Assembly (NCBI RefSeq): GCF_020149765.1
Contig: NZ_CP083809.1
Location: 1,674,001 to 1,738,000 of the forward strand
Direction of reading: 5' to 3'
From: Pantoea agglomerans
GTDB taxonomy: Bacteria; Pseudomonadota; Gammaproteobacteria; Enterobacterales; Enterobacteriaceae
DNA: 64,000 nt
Every line of letters starts with the position of its first letter. Position 1 is the first letter of the stretch. Both the position numbers and the translations under genes were made by a program. Positions 46,621 through 56,845 of this stretch are shown here, in pieces. Under the pieces are notes generated by a model that was not told the origin of the DNA, made no database searches, and saw only the letters and a list, made by a program, of their open reading frames with translations.

Positions 46621-47424
46621 TTAGTCAAGTTCGTTATCGAGATCGTTATTTGCAGGAGCTGCCGCAGGCGCGCCCGCCACGCGGTTATATTTCGGCGCCA
46701 GCTGGATATAGAGCACCGCCATCACCACGCCGATGACGCCCAGCGCTACCAGGTTAAAGCTGGTGAAGGCCGCGGTGACGAAGCCAAGATAGAAAAACGG
46801 CATCAGATAGCCTGCGCGCATCATATTGATGACCATCGCGTAACCGACCACCACAATCATGCCGCCCGCAATGTTCAGGCCGCTGGTGACCACTTCAGGG
46901 ATAGAGCTGAGCAGGGAGTGAACCGCGCTGGTGCCGACTGAAATCGCCACAATCAGCGCCGGAATGGCGATACGCATCGCCTGCAACACCAGCGCCGAGA
47001 CGTGGATCCAGGATATCGCCGTCAGGTTACCTTTCTCTGCGGCCTTATCGGCCGCGTGCTGGAAAGCGACGGTGATGGTGCGCACGATAATCGTCAGCAC
47101 CTGGCCCGCAGCCGCCAGCGGGATCGCCAAAGCAATACCCGCGCCGACGCTCTGACCGCCGGCAATAACCAGAATAGTGGAGATGATTGAGGCGAGAGCC
47201 GCATCAGGCGCCACGGCGGCGCCGATGTTCATCCAGCCGAGGGCGATCATCTCCAGCGTACCGCCGATAATAATGCCGGTTTTCATATCGCCGAGCACCG
47301 CCCCGATCAGGGTACAGGCCACCAGCGGTCGGTGAAACTGAAACTCATCCAGAATCGAGCCCATACCCGCAATACAGGCCACGATAAATATCAGGATGAT
47401 TTGTAGCGAGGTTATTTCCATCAT
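46621..47424 (-). CDS. manY: Mannose PTS component IIC
   Basis: ManY, 267 residues, the IIC subunit that carries sugar through the membrane. It opens MEITSLQIILIFIVACIAG, followed by the conserved FHRPLVACTLIGAVLGD and MIALGWMNIGAAVAPDAAL. Length equals E. coli ManY. The start has two adjacent ATG codons; the first was kept. It is also the known entry channel component for phage lambda DNA and some bacteriocins in E. coli. Confidence 0.96.
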   Translation of the reverse strand: MMEITSLQIILIFIVACIAGMGSILDEFQFHRPLVACTLIGAVLGDMKTGIIIGGTLEMIALGWMNIGAAVAPDAALASIISTILVIAGGQSVGAGIALAIPLAAAGQVLTIIVRTITVAFQHAADKAAEKGNLTAISWIHVSALVLQAMRIAIPALIVAISVGTSAVHSLLSSIPEVVTSGLNIAGGMIVVVGYAMVINMMRAGYLMPFFYLGFVTAAFTSFNLVALGVIGVVMAVLYIQLAPKYNRVAGAPAAAPANNDLDNELD

Positions 47425-47481
47425 ATCCCTTCTCCTCAGCAGGATAGCGTTAACTGGCCCGCAGGCGCAGCTGGCACCGTT

Positions 47482-48456
47482 TTACGCATTGACCTTCGCA
47501 ATCAGGTCCATCATTTTCAGTTTTTGATCGCTGGAGACCTTACGCACTTCCAGCTCAATATTGCGTTCATTAAGCTTGCGGAACGCGGCGATATCTTTTT
47601 CATCGACCGAGACGGCGTTATTAACCTGGGTATTGCCCTGGCGAAACGCCATGCCGCCGATATTGACCGATTTAATCTCTACCCCTTGCTCGACCACGCG
47701 CAGCACGTCGGTGGGATTGGTGAACAGCAGCATCACGCGATCGCGGCCATATTTCGGGTTATTCCAGACGCGCACCATCTTATCGACGTCCACCACGTGT
47801 GCGGTTACGCCGGGCGGTGCTACCTGCGTCAGCAGGGTTTTGCGGACGTGATCTTTTGCCACCTCGTCGCTGACCACAATAATGCGCGAGACGTTGGTCT
47901 CTTTGGTCCAGCGCGTCGCCACCTGACCGTGAATCAGGCGGTCGTCGATGCGCGCAAGGCCGATTTTCATATGCTCACCCGGCGCCAGCGGCTGCGCCGG
48001 TGCTGGCGGCGCTTTGGCGGCAGGGGCAGGGGCAGCGGCAGGTGCAGAGGGCGCGGGAAGCTCGGTTTTCTGCGCCTTAACGCCTTCGCGGCCGGTCTCC
48101 ACCGCGATGGCGACCAGTTCGGCAAAGCCAGGGTCGTCGTCGCGCGCCATTAAGGTTTCGACCAGCATCGGAATATTGACCCCGGCGATCACATCGTAAT
48201 TTTCTTTATCGAGCACCACGCGGCTGGCGGCGTTAAACGGGCTTCCGCCCCAGGTATCAACTAAAAACAGCGCCCCTTTTGACGTGTCCAGCTTTGCCAG
48301 CTGCGCCTGATATTTTTCAATAAGCGTTTCTGCATTCTCGCCGGGCACAAAGTCAATCCATCCGACATTCTCCTGCTCGCCCAACAGCATTTCTGCCGTT
48401 TTCAGCAGTTGTTCGGCTGCCCAGCCGTGTGTACCAATTACTATCGCAATGGTCAC
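47482..48456 (-). CDS. manX: Mannose PTS component IIAB
   Basis: ManX, 324 residues, the cytoplasmic phosphate carrier of the mannose PTS. The IIA domain (about 1-130) has the phospho-His in VIGTHGWAAEQLL (His10). The linker (about 131-160) is rich in Ala and Pro. The IIB domain follows, with its phospho-His in DDRLIHGQVATRW (His176). It is the first gene of manXYZ, with 57 bases before manY. A candidate Mlc/NagC operator lies about 150 bases upstream. Confidence 0.97.
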   Translation of the reverse strand: MTIAIVIGTHGWAAEQLLKTAEMLLGEQENVGWIDFVPGENAETLIEKYQAQLAKLDTSKGALFLVDTWGGSPFNAASRVVLDKENYDVIAGVNIPMLVETLMARDDDPGFAELVAIAVETGREGVKAQKTELPAPSAPAAAPAPAAKAPPAPAQPLAPGEHMKIGLARIDDRLIHGQVATRWTKETNVSRIIVVSDEVAKDHVRKTLLTQVAPPGVTAHVVDVDKMVRVWNNPKYGRDRVMLLFTNPTDVLRVVEQGVEIKSVNIGGMAFRQGNTQVNNAVSVDEKDIAAFRKLNERNIELEVRKVSSDQKLKMMDLIAKVNA

Positions 48457-48962
48457 TTGCTACCTCCGTTCGCTAAATAAATTCGTCTGGCGTTGATGAA
48501 GCGTTATGAGTTATCGCTACGGTTGTCAGCTAACACACGTAGTCAAAATAACTGAATTAATGAATCATTCTCCGGGCGTCTTTCATAAATCGGTGAGTCG
48601 CGATTTATTTTAGTGCGCGAAAAAATATTTTATGTGACGGTTGTCCATAATCGGACGGCTGAACGCGCCTTAAACGCGGTTTAATGCACCGCTGCGGCTG
48701 AATCATTTGTAAATGAAAGAAAATTTTTTGACGTAAATGTCTGGCCTGTTACATTAACGATCTGTTTATTACTCAGGAGTAACGGGTTTCAGCCCACCTT
48801 TATGGATCGTCACCGACGTCGCTTAACCACTTTGATGCGCGCATCCGCGCCATTTTTCACGCCTGACGGCGTATCTGCACTTCACCCGATTGCCTTTCTG
48901 TCACGTCACCAGACGACGCTGGCACGATATCGTTCAGTCTGTCTCTCGTTCAGGAGTCAATG
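48457..48962. promoter_or_regulatory. manX-yoaE divergent control region
   Basis: 506 bases without a gene. At 48604-48630 TTTATTTTAGTGCGCGAAAAAATATTT has the A/T-flanked GCGC-centred form of Mlc/NagC operators that control manXYZ in E. coli. A half CRP-like site (TGTGA at 48633-48637) lies beside it. The remaining part nearest yoaE shows no strong structure; CAGGAG precedes the yoaE start. Confidence 0.5.
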
Positions 48963-50531
48963 ATGGAATTTCTCTTCGACCCCTCAATCTGGGCCGGTTT
49001 GCTCACGCTTGTCGTACTGGAAATCGTGCTTGGCATCGATAACCTGGTGTTTATCGCCATTCTTGCCGACAAGCTGCCGCCGAAGCAGCGCGATAAAGCG
49101 CGCCTGATCGGTTTATCGCTGGCGCTGGTGATGCGTCTGGGCCTGCTGTCGCTGATCTCCTGGATGGTGACGCTGACGCGTCCGTTATTTAGCGTAGGGG
49201 AGTTTAGCTTCGCAGGGCGTGATTTGATTTTGCTGGTGGGCGGGGTGTTTCTGCTGTTCAAGGCGACGATGGAGCTGCATGAGCGGCTGGAGAACCGTCA
49301 GCTTGAGCATCAGGGGAACCGCAGCTACGCCAGCTTCTGGGCGGTGGTCACGCAGATTGTGGTGCTGGACGCGGTCTTCTCGCTGGATGCGGTGATTACG
49401 GCGGTCGGCATGGTAAACCATCTGCCGATTATGATGACGGCGGTGGTGATCGCCATGGGCGTGATGCTGCTCGCTTCGAAGCCGTTGACCAACTTCGTTA
49501 ACGCGCATCCTACCGTGGTGGTGCTCTGCCTGAGCTTCCTGCTGATGATCGGCCTGTCGCTGGTGGCGGAAGGCTTCGGCTTCCATATCCCGAAAGGCTA
49601 CCTCTATGCGGCGATTGGCTTCTCGATTCTTATCGAGCTGTTTAACCAGATCGCGCGCCGCAACTTTATGCGTCATCAGGCGCATCGCCCAATGCGCGAG
49701 CGCACCGCCGAGGCGATTTTGCGCCTGATGGGCGGTCGTCAGCGCCCGGCGCAGCCTGCGGTTAACGAGGAGTCGCCTCTGATCCAGGCGATGCCGCAGG
49801 AAGCCTTTAAGGATGAAGAGCGCTATATGATCAACGGCGTGCTGACGCTGGCGTCGCGCTCTATCCGCAGCATTATGACGCCGCGCGGTGAAATCTCCTG
49901 GGTTGACGCCGAGCGTCCGCTGGACGAGATCCGTATTCAACTGCTCGACACGCCGCACAGTTTGTTTCCGGTGTGCCGCGGCGAGCTGGATGAGATTATC
50001 GGCGTGGTGCGCGCCAAAGAGCTGCTGGTGGCGATTGAGCACGGCATGGACGTGGCGACCTTTGCCGCCGCATCGCCCGCTATCGTGGTGCCGGAAACGC
50101 TGGATCCCATTAATTTACTGGGCGTGCTGCGCCGCGCCAAAGGCAGCTTCGTTATCGTCACCAACGAGTTCGGCGTGGTGCAGGGGCTGATTACCCCGCT
50201 GGACGTGCTGGAAGCGATCGCCGGTGAGTTCCCGGACGAGGATGAGACGCCAGATATTATCGTCGACGGCGACGGCTGGATCGTTAAGGGCGGCACTGAC
50301 CTGCATTCGCTTCAGCAGCTGTTCGACGTTAACGACCTGGTTAACCCGGATGAAGATCACGCCTCGCTGGCGGGTCTGCTGATTGGTCAGAAAGGCCAGC
50401 TGCCGCTGCCGGGCGAGGTGATCGATTTGCCGCCGCTGCACTTTACTATTCTGCAGGCGACCGACTATCGCGTCGATCTGGTGCGGGTGACGAAAGACAA
50501 GCCGCACGAGGATGATGAACAAGAGCAGTAA
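48963..50531 (+). CDS. yoaE: TerC/CorC-type membrane protein YoaE
   Basis: YoaE, 522 residues. The N-terminal TerC domain (about 1-235) has seven or so membrane spans, with acidic intramembrane motifs ([18 protein letters not shown] and [17 protein letters not shown]) suited to metal binding. Two CBS domains (about 300-420, [27 protein letters not shown]) and a C-terminal CorC/HlyC domain follow. TerC proteins are linked to metal ion export. The second of two adjacent ATGs was taken because CAGGAG is better spaced and E. coli starts MEFL. Confidence 0.93.
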   Translation: MEFLFDPSIWAGLLTLVVLEIVLGIDNLVFIAILADKLPPKQRDKARLIGLSLALVMRLGLLSLISWMVTLTRPLFSVGEFSFAGRDLILLVGGVFLLFKATMELHERLENRQLEHQGNRSYASFWAVVTQIVVLDAVFSLDAVITAVGMVNHLPIMMTAVVIAMGVMLLASKPLTNFVNAHPTVVVLCLSFLLMIGLSLVAEGFGFHIPKGYLYAAIGFSILIELFNQIARRNFMRHQAHRPMRERTAEAILRLMGGRQRPAQPAVNEESPLIQAMPQEAFKDEERYMINGVLTLASRSIRSIMTPRGEISWVDAERPLDEIRIQLLDTPHSLFPVCRGELDEIIGVVRAKELLVAIEHGMDVATFAAASPAIVVPETLDPINLLGVLRRAKGSFVIVTNEFGVVQGLITPLDVLEAIAGEFPDEDETPDIIVDGDGWIVKGGTDLHSLQQLFDVNDLVNPDEDHASLAGLLIGQKGQLPLPGEVIDLPPLHFTILQATDYRVDLVRVTKDKPHEDDEQEQ

Positions 50532-50535
50532 TGAG

Positions 50536-50559
50536 AAAACGGCGCGAAAGCGCCGTTTT
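50536..50559 (+). terminator. Rho-independent terminator after yoaE
   Basis: AAAACGGCGC and GCGCCGTTTT pair perfectly around GAAA, a stable tetraloop. Confidence 0.9.
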
Positions 50560-50616
50560 GCTGTTATGCGCTGAGGCGTGAGTCAGCGTACGATCGCCCA
50601 GTCGCTCAGGCCATCC

Positions 50617-50746
50617 ATATGCGCCTGGCCTGCGGGAATAGGTATCTTATTCCTGAAGTGCGCCCGTCGCCGGGCCATCGCGCAGCGATGGACAAAAACA
50701 CTCCCGGCGTTTTTGTCCCCGTCGCGGGACGCTTTGCTCTCTGGAC
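50617..50746. repeat. Dispersed intergenic repeat, copy C
   Basis: The third copy of the element at 9265 and 30528. Block 1 runs ATGCGCCTGGCCTGCGGG to GAAGTGCGCCCGT. Block 2 is ACACTCCCGGCGTTTTTGTC, then CGTCGCGGGACG and CTCTGGAC. It aligns with copy A over the whole length with a variable middle (GCCGGGCCATCGCGCAGCGATGG here, itself containing CCATCGC/GCGATGG). It lies between the convergent yoaE and pdeD genes. Confidence 0.75.
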
Positions 50747-50796
50747 CCGACCTTGCGGGTCGTAATGCCTGTGCGCCGTCTGTTAAAACCTGAAGG

Positions 50797-52359
50797 TCAG
50801 GGCGTCAGCTGCGCCTGATGCTGCGTCAGCCAGGCGGGAAAATCCTCAATCGGCATCGGCCGCGCGTAGTAATAGCCCTGCAGCAGATCGACGCCGCGCT
50901 CGCGCAGATAGGCGGCCTGCTCGGCGGTTTCAACCCCCTCGGCCACCAGGCTGATATTTAATCGCTGCGCCAGCGAAATCACCATATCGGTCACCGTGGC
51001 GTTAATGGCGTCGGTGCCGATCGCCGCGGTGAAAATCTTGTCAATCTTCAGCACGTCCGGCTGCAAATCTTTCAAATAGGAGAGCGAGCTGTGCCCGGTG
51101 CCGAAGTCATCGATAGCGAGACGCACGCCGATGCTGTGCAGCTGCGAAATCACCTTCTGATCCACCACCGGCAGGGCATCGCGCTCCGTCAGCTCCACCA
51201 CCAGCTTCGGCAGCGGATTTGCCGGCCACCAGAGCTGCTGCAGATCGTCGACGATGGCGCGATCGCGGAAGTGGCTGGCGGCCACGTTAATGGCGATATG
51301 AAACGACGGGCAGCGCGGCAGGTTCGGCAGCTGCGCCACCGCTTTATCGATCACGAAGCGCGTGAGCGGCGCGATAAGATTCTGCCGCTCGGCCAGCGGA
51401 ATAAACACGTCCGGCGGGATCCAGCCCTGGCGCGCGTTGTGCCAGCGCAGCAGCAGCTCGATGCCATCGCACTCGCCGCTCCTGGCGTTAATCAGCGGCT
51501 GGCAGTAAACCATAAATTCATTGGCGGTGATGCCGTAGCTAATCTGCCAGCTCAGGCTCATACGATTCGCCGTCGCCAGCCAGACGATATAGCCGATCAG
51601 CAGGCTCAGCATCAGCGCCAGCGGCAGCTGCGACGGCAGCGACATCATCGCCAGTCGTGCCGGCGAAGGGCCATAGAGCGTAATGGCGAAAGGATAGCGC
51701 AAGGAGCCCTGCTCGTAGCTGACCTCATCCTCTGACGGCATCGCCGGCTCAATCAGCGGATTGCCGTACTCCAGGCTCTCGCCGCCGACGCTGAAGATCG
51801 CACGCTCTACCCAGGGCAGCTGCGGCTCCAGCAGATAGGTGCTCATCAGCTCGATATTGATCGCCTGCAAAATACCGGAGCGGTTGTCGAGGGACTTAGG
51901 GGTCCACAGCAGCAGGATTGGCGAGCCCTTGAGCAGGTAGTTGTCGGTCGTCAGCATCATGCGCTGATTATTAATCGCCAGCTGGGGATAGGTCTGGCTA
52001 AAGGGAATGGCGCGCGGCCCGTAGATGCTGGAGCAGTAGATGGTGTCGTTTTCTACCAGCAATATCGCGCGTACCGTTTGCAGAGCGGATATTTTCTCAA
52101 TCAGCGGGAAGCGCACCTCCTGGCAGGGCACGCCGACCAGTCCCAGCGTATTGTTTGCGGAGACGTCGAGCGGCGAAAACATGCGGTCGAAGCGCTGAAT
52201 GGCGTTATCGGCGAAATTAAGCGACTGCTGCTCAATACGCGATTTCTCTTCGAAAAAGCGAAAAGCCAGCGTCAATATCAGAACCACAGCGGCGATCACC
52301 AACGCAATAAAGAGTCGCTTACGGCGAAATTGTCCAACAAATTGCTGGGCCAAAAGCAT
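50797..52359 (-). CDS. pdeD: CSS-motif EAL cyclic-di-GMP phosphodiesterase
   Basis: PdeD (YoaD), 520 residues, an inner-membrane c-di-GMP phosphodiesterase. An N-terminal membrane span (about 14-34) is followed by a periplasmic CSS domain (GVPCQEVRFPLI, then IYCSSIYGPRA, whose Cys control activity through redox) and a second span (about 243-265). The EAL domain starts at about 280. The signature is ELL (GIELLLRW), with the other catalytic residues present: AINVAA, VELTERD, AIDDFGTGHSS, LKIDK, VAEGVET and LQGYYYARPM. The ATG at 52359 has GGTGG upstream; a longer in-frame start exists. Confidence 0.9.
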   Translation of the reverse strand: MLLAQQFVGQFRRKRLFIALVIAAVVLILTLAFRFFEEKSRIEQQSLNFADNAIQRFDRMFSPLDVSANNTLGLVGVPCQEVRFPLIEKISALQTVRAILLVENDTIYCSSIYGPRAIPFSQTYPQLAINNQRMMLTTDNYLLKGSPILLLWTPKSLDNRSGILQAINIELMSTYLLEPQLPWVERAIFSVGGESLEYGNPLIEPAMPSEDEVSYEQGSLRYPFAITLYGPSPARLAMMSLPSQLPLALMLSLLIGYIVWLATANRMSLSWQISYGITANEFMVYCQPLINARSGECDGIELLLRWHNARQGWIPPDVFIPLAERQNLIAPLTRFVIDKAVAQLPNLPRCPSFHIAINVAASHFRDRAIVDDLQQLWWPANPLPKLVVELTERDALPVVDQKVISQLHSIGVRLAIDDFGTGHSSLSYLKDLQPDVLKIDKIFTAAIGTDAINATVTDMVISLAQRLNISLVAEGVETAEQAAYLRERGVDLLQGYYYARPMPIEDFPAWLTQHQAQLTP

Positions 52360-52472
52360 CAGTAACCACCTTCCACACACGAAATTAAAGCAGGATAACG
52401 GGGATATTATCGGCAAAGCGTATCTAAGGTTTAGCCATGCTTGATAAAAAAAGCGGTACTGAAATAACCGCG

Positions 52473-52494
52473 CGACCTGAAAAGGTCGCGCGAA
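52473..52494. terminator. Hairpin downstream of sdaA
   Basis: GCGCGACC and GGTCGCGC pair perfectly around TGAAAA, about 90 bases past the sdaA stop. On the minus strand GGTTATTT follows, a poor T-run. Confidence 0.55.
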
Positions 52495-52582
52495 ACATTA
52501 CTCTATCGTTAATCGAAGCGATGAGGTAGGGTCAAAAGCGCAATTCATAATGACCGCGCGAAAAATAACCGGTGCCGGAACA

Positions 52583-53947
52583 TTAGTCGCACTGAACTTT
52601 GATCGCCAGGCCGCCGCGCGAGGTTTCGCGGTATTTAGCGTTCATATCTTTGCCGGTTTCATACATGGTCTCGATAACCTTATCGAGCGAGACGCGCGGC
52701 TCGCTGGTGCGGCGCAGCGCCATACGGGCGGCGTTAATCGCCTTCACCGAGGCGATGGCGTTGCGCTCGATGCAGGGCACCTGCACCTGGCCGGCCACCG
52801 GATCGCAGGTCAGGCCGAGGTTATGCTCCATGCCGATCTCCGCCGCGACGCAAACCTGTTCCGGGCTGCCGCCCAGCAGTTCGGTCAGTCCAGCGGCCGC
52901 CATTGAACAGGCGACGCCCACTTCGCCCTGACAGCCCACCTCCGCGCCGGAAATAGAGGCGTTCATCTTATACAGAATGCCGATGGCGCCCGACGCAAGG
53001 AAATAGCGGGTAAAGATATCGGGCGTCACGGTTTCGATAAAGTGATCGTAATAGGCGAGCACCGCCGGGACGATACCGCAGGCACCGTTGGTCGGCGCGG
53101 TAACCACACGGCCGCCGGCGGCGTTCTCTTCGTTAACCGCCAGCGCGAACATATTGATCCAGTCGATCACGTTCATCGGATCGTTAGAGTGTTTGGATGA
53201 TGAGGTCAGCAGACGGCGCAGCGAGGCGGCGCGGCGCGGCACGCGCAGCGGACCCGGCAGCACGCCTTCGGTATTCAGCCCGCGATCGATACAGGCCTGC
53301 ATGGTCTGCCAGACGTCGGTAAAGTAGTCGCGGATCTCCTCGCGCGAGTGCAGCGCCAGCTCGTTCTTCATGACCAGACCTGAGAGCGACAGGCCGGTTT
53401 CACGACAGTGCGCCAGCAGCGCTTTCGCCGAGTGAAAAGGCCAGGGCACGCTGACTTCGTCCAGCGCCGACTGGCCAAAATGCTCTTCGTCGACGATAAA
53501 GCCGCCGCCGACCGAATAGTAGGTTTTGCTTAAGATCAGCAGATCGCCGGCAAAGGCGAGCAGACGCATGCCGTTTTCATGCAGCGACAGATTCTCGCTG
53601 CGGAACACCATGCCGCCTTCGCGCGGGAAGTCCACCTCATGCGCGCCGTTGGCCAGCAGCAGCCGTTCGCGCTGCTCGACATCCTTAATAAAAGCGGGGA
53701 TGCTGTCGATATCCACCGTGGCCGGGGAGGCGCCCGCCAGCCCCATGATAATGGCGATATCGGTATGGTGCCCTTTGCCGGTCAGCGAGAGCGAGCCGTA
53801 GACATCCACGGCGATGCGCGTCACCTCCTGAAGTTTTCCCTGTTCAACCAGCAGGTCGACAAACTCCTTGCCTGCTTTCATCGGCCCCACGGTATGGGAA
53901 CTCGACGGGCCAATGCCCACTTTGAACATGTCAAAAACGCTAATCAC
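52583..53947 (-). CDS. sdaA: L-serine deaminase I
   Basis: SdaA, 454 residues, converts L-serine to pyruvate and ammonia using an oxygen-sensitive 4Fe-4S cluster. The N-terminal beta domain has [19 protein letters not shown]. The cluster Cys lie in [16 protein letters not shown] and [15 protein letters not shown]. It ends [10 protein letters not shown] as in E. coli. The GTG at 53947 was chosen because it gives the E. coli length and GGAG is well spaced; an in-frame GTG three codons upstream also exists. Confidence 0.96.
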   Translation of the reverse strand: MISVFDMFKVGIGPSSSHTVGPMKAGKEFVDLLVEQGKLQEVTRIAVDVYGSLSLTGKGHHTDIAIIMGLAGASPATVDIDSIPAFIKDVEQRERLLLANGAHEVDFPREGGMVFRSENLSLHENGMRLLAFAGDLLILSKTYYSVGGGFIVDEEHFGQSALDEVSVPWPFHSAKALLAHCRETGLSLSGLVMKNELALHSREEIRDYFTDVWQTMQACIDRGLNTEGVLPGPLRVPRRAASLRRLLTSSSKHSNDPMNVIDWINMFALAVNEENAAGGRVVTAPTNGACGIVPAVLAYYDHFIETVTPDIFTRYFLASGAIGILYKMNASISGAEVGCQGEVGVACSMAAAGLTELLGGSPEQVCVAAEIGMEHNLGLTCDPVAGQVQVPCIERNAIASVKAINAARMALRRTSEPRVSLDKVIETMYETGKDMNAKYRETSRGGLAIKVQCD

Positions 53948-54137
53948 AGGCGACACTCCTCACAAATAATTTTTTATCTCTGCCGGGGCAGTTTATGGCG
54001 CTAATAGTAATCGTCGACCCGGGGAAACGAACGCCTTTTCGCATGAAATAAACTAATCGTTCAGGCGAGAAATAGTTATGCTGTGCGGCAGATCGCAAAC
54101 CGTTGTTATAGCAGGACAAACGAGAGCGGAACGGGCG

Positions 54138-54704
54138 TCAGAACGCAATCTGCTGGCTAAGGGAACGGATAATGCCGGCCGTCATGCCCCACACCAGATA
54201 CTCCTGATAGACCGAGAGCCAGACCGGATGGCGCAGGCCGGCGCGATGTACCTCCAGCGAAGCGTAGCGGTTAAGCCGCAGCGCCTCTTCCAGCGGCATC
54301 TCGAAGGCGCTCTCCACCTCGTCGGGATTGATATGCAGCGCGATCTGCGGCGAGATAATGCCAACCACCGGCGTCACGCGAAAGCCGGTGCTGCTGGTCA
54401 CGGGGGCGAGCTGGCCGATCACCCTGACCTCGGCAGGATCGATGCCCACCTCTTCCTGCGCTTCGCGCAGCGCGGTCGCCACCAGCGAGGCGTCGTCGTC
54501 GTCCTGCATGCCGCCGGGAAAGGCGACCTGGCCGGCGTGCTTGCGCAGCTCGCGCGAACGGCGCGTCAGCAGCAGGCCCGGCGCGTCGCGCGCAACGATC
54601 GGCACCAGCACCGCAGCCTGGCGACCGGCGGGACGCTGCTGCGGCTTCTCCGGCTGCTGCAGAATAAAGCGGGTAACAAAGGCGTCGAGCGTAAGCGGCT
54701 TCAT
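54138..54704 (-). CDS. nudL: Nudix hydrolase NudL (putative CoA pyrophosphatase)
   Basis: NudL (YeaB), 188 residues, of the Nudix group that hydrolyses coenzyme A. The CoA-family signature precedes the Nudix box: [20 protein letters not shown]. The Nudix box follows ([25 protein letters not shown]). The start [10 protein letters not shown] overlaps the pabB stop by four bases, as in E. coli, so the two are coupled. Confidence 0.94.
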   Translation of the reverse strand: MKPLTLDAFVTRFILQQPEKPQQRPAGRQAAVLVPIVARDAPGLLLTRRSRELRKHAGQVAFPGGMQDDDDASLVATALREAQEEVGIDPAEVRVIGQLAPVTSSTGFRVTPVVGIISPQIALHINPDEVESAFEMPLEEALRLNRYASLEVHRAGLRHPVWLSVYQEYLVWGMTAGIIRSLSQQIAF

Positions 54705-56059
54705 TCGTCCTCTCCGGTCAACGCAGGCAAAATGCGGCTGACCTTGTGTAGCGTTTCCTGATATTCGGCGTCCAGTTCGCTGTCGGCGACCACGCCGCCG
54801 CCCGCCGCGCAGAACAGCTGCTGCCGCTCGGCGATCAGCGTGCGGATAGTAATGCTGGTATCCATGCGCCCGCAGAGGCTGAGGTAGCCGATGCTGCCGC
54901 ACCAGGCGTTGCGGCGATGCGGCTCCAGCTCGTCGATAATCTCCATCGCGCGGATTTTCGGCGCGCCGGTAATCGATCCGCCGGGGAAACAGGCGCGCAG
55001 CAGATCGCTGGCGTGCAGCGAGGCGGGCAGGCGCGCACGGATGGTGCTGACCAGGTGGTGCACCGCCGGAAAAGGCTCTACCTCGAACAGCGCCGGCACG
55101 CTGACGGAGCCGGGCACGGCGACGCGGCCGATATCGTTACGCAGCAGATCGACGATCATCAGATTCTCGGCGCGATCCTTTTCCGACTGCGCCAGCGCCA
55201 GCGCTTCACGGCGGTCAAGTTCGGGATCGGCCGCGCGCGGTCGCGTGCCCTTTATCGGCCGGGTTTCGATCTCCTCGCCCTTCAGCGATAAAAAGCGCTC
55301 CGGCGACAGGCTGAGAATCGCGCTGTCGGGCAGGCGTAAAAACGCGCTGAAGGGGGCGCGGTTGGCGGCGTTCAGGCGGCAAAACGCCTGCCACTCATCG
55401 CCCTGATAGTGCGCCTGAAAGCGCTGCGCCAGGTTGACCTGATAACAGTCGCCTGCCTGGATATAGGCCTGCACCGCGTGAAAGCGCTCGGCGTAGTCGC
55501 GGTAGCTCAGGTTGGATTGCCAGCCGCTGGTCAGCGAGAAGGGCACCGCCTCGCGCGGCGGCCACTGCAGCAGCCAGCGCAGCCGCGCCTGCGCGTCCCC
55601 CAGCGACACCAGCGTCAGGCGCTGCAGATGGTGGTCGGCGATCAGCGCCCAGTCGTAAATGCCGATCGCCATATCGGGCGTGATCAGATCGTCCGCCGCC
55701 TGCTGCGGCAGATGCTCGAAGCGGCGCCCGAGATCGTAGCCGAACAGGCCGAGCGCACCGCCCTGAAACGGCAGATCGTCGCGGCGCTCGGGCAAGAGGC
55801 CCAGCGCCTCGCACTGCCGTCGCACCAGCTGCAGCGGATCCTCAGTTGAGTGGCTAACGGCGCCCTCCGCGTCAATCGTGGTGAGGTCGCCGTGGGTCGT
55901 CAGGGTGGCGCGCGGATCGGCGGTCAGCATATCGAAACGGTTATCCGCATGATCGGCATGGCCGGAGGTGAGCAGCATCGCCCAGGGAAGATGGGAAAGC
56001 CTGGCGAAATGCGCGCTGAGCGCATCCTGCGTATAGTGTAGACTGAGCGTTGAGACCAT
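54701..56059 (-). CDS. pabB: Aminodeoxychorismate synthase component I
   Basis: PabB, 452 residues, with PabA converts chorismate and glutamine to 4-amino-4-deoxychorismate for folate. The N-terminal half holds the conserved [14 protein letters not shown]. The catalytic Lys is in RPIKGTRPR, and the chorismate-binding core continues with [32 protein letters not shown] and CGSIGYLSL. The start at 56059 gives a near E. coli length, but its ribosome site is poor; 56080 and upstream codons are alternatives. Overlaps nudL by four bases. Confidence 0.94.
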   Translation of the reverse strand: MVSTLSLHYTQDALSAHFARLSHLPWAMLLTSGHADHADNRFDMLTADPRATLTTHGDLTTIDAEGAVSHSTEDPLQLVRRQCEALGLLPERRDDLPFQGGALGLFGYDLGRRFEHLPQQAADDLITPDMAIGIYDWALIADHHLQRLTLVSLGDAQARLRWLLQWPPREAVPFSLTSGWQSNLSYRDYAERFHAVQAYIQAGDCYQVNLAQRFQAHYQGDEWQAFCRLNAANRAPFSAFLRLPDSAILSLSPERFLSLKGEEIETRPIKGTRPRAADPELDRREALALAQSEKDRAENLMIVDLLRNDIGRVAVPGSVSVPALFEVEPFPAVHHLVSTIRARLPASLHASDLLRACFPGGSITGAPKIRAMEIIDELEPHRRNAWCGSIGYLSLCGRMDTSITIRTLIAERQQLFCAAGGGVVADSELDAEYQETLHKVSRILPALTGEDE

Positions 56060-56171
56060 TATTCGGCAAAAATCAGACATCAATGAGGGCGTTAGCCTGA
56101 CATATTTTTTCCCGGCTGGCACCTGTTTGTTCCCCATGGAACGGTGCCCGCCTCGCAACCAGGAGTGAAAA

Positions 56172-56357
56172 ATGTTTAAGGGTTTACCGGCACTGTCCCA
56201 TGAGCAGCAGCAGCAGGCGGTGGAGCGTATTCAGGAGCTGATGGCTGGCGGCATGTCCAGCGGAGAGGCGATCACTCAGGTCGCGCAGGAGATCCGCCAG
56301 ACCCACACGGGCGAGCAGATCCGGGCGCGCTTCGAAGATGACGAGGAAGATGAGTAA
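56172..56357 (+). CDS. yoaH: UPF0181 protein YoaH
   Basis: YoaH, 61 residues, function unknown. [20 protein letters not shown] and [12 protein letters not shown] are the family signature; the C-terminus is strongly acidic ([10 protein letters not shown]). CAGGAG precedes the ATG. Divergent from pabB as in E. coli. Confidence 0.93.
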   Translation: MFKGLPALSHEQQQQAVERIQELMAGGMSSGEAITQVAQEIRQTHTGEQIRARFEDDEEDE

Positions 56358-56377
56358 CGCCCGGCGCGGCCTGTTGC

Positions 56378-56722
56378 TTACAGCGCCGCGATGATTTTAA
56401 TCTCCACTTTATACTTCGGGTTCATCAGCCCGGCCTGAACGGTGCAGCGCACCGGCGCGTTGTCGGGCGAGACCCAGGCGTCCCAGGCGCGGTTCATCGC
56501 CGCGAAATCGGCCTTGTCCACCAGAAAGATGGTGGCGTCGAGGATCTTGCTTTTGTCCGAGCCGACGCGCGTCAGCAGGGCGTCAATGACCGCCAGCGCG
56601 TTGGCGGTCTGCGCCTCGGCGTCGGCGTCGAGATTTTCCGGCACGCTGGTGTAATAAACCGTCTGGTTATGGATCACGGCTTCAGACATGCGATGTTCGG
56701 GATCGATACGGGTAATGGTCAT
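56378..56722 (-). CDS. yoaB: RidA-family protein YoaB
   Basis: YoaB, 114 residues, a RidA/YjgF/Rid-family protein; family members deaminate reactive imines, but activity of this subgroup is not established. Conserved blocks are QTVYYTSVPENLD, AQTANALAVIDALL and VRCTVQAGLMNPKYKVEI, with the family Arg in VRCTVQ. Convergent with yoaH; divergent from yoaA. Confidence 0.93.
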   Translation of the reverse strand: MTITRIDPEHRMSEAVIHNQTVYYTSVPENLDADAEAQTANALAVIDALLTRVGSDKSKILDATIFLVDKADFAAMNRAWDAWVSPDNAPVRCTVQAGLMNPKYKVEIKIIAAL

Positions 56723-56845
56723 TGTTTCTCCTTACTTTTCCAGCTGATAGCCTGGCACAGTCCAGGGGGCGCTGTCATCAGTTGTGGAGCGGCCGGCGGA
56801 ATACTGACATAATTACAGTGTTTTTGCCGAAACGGGTGAGGAAGT

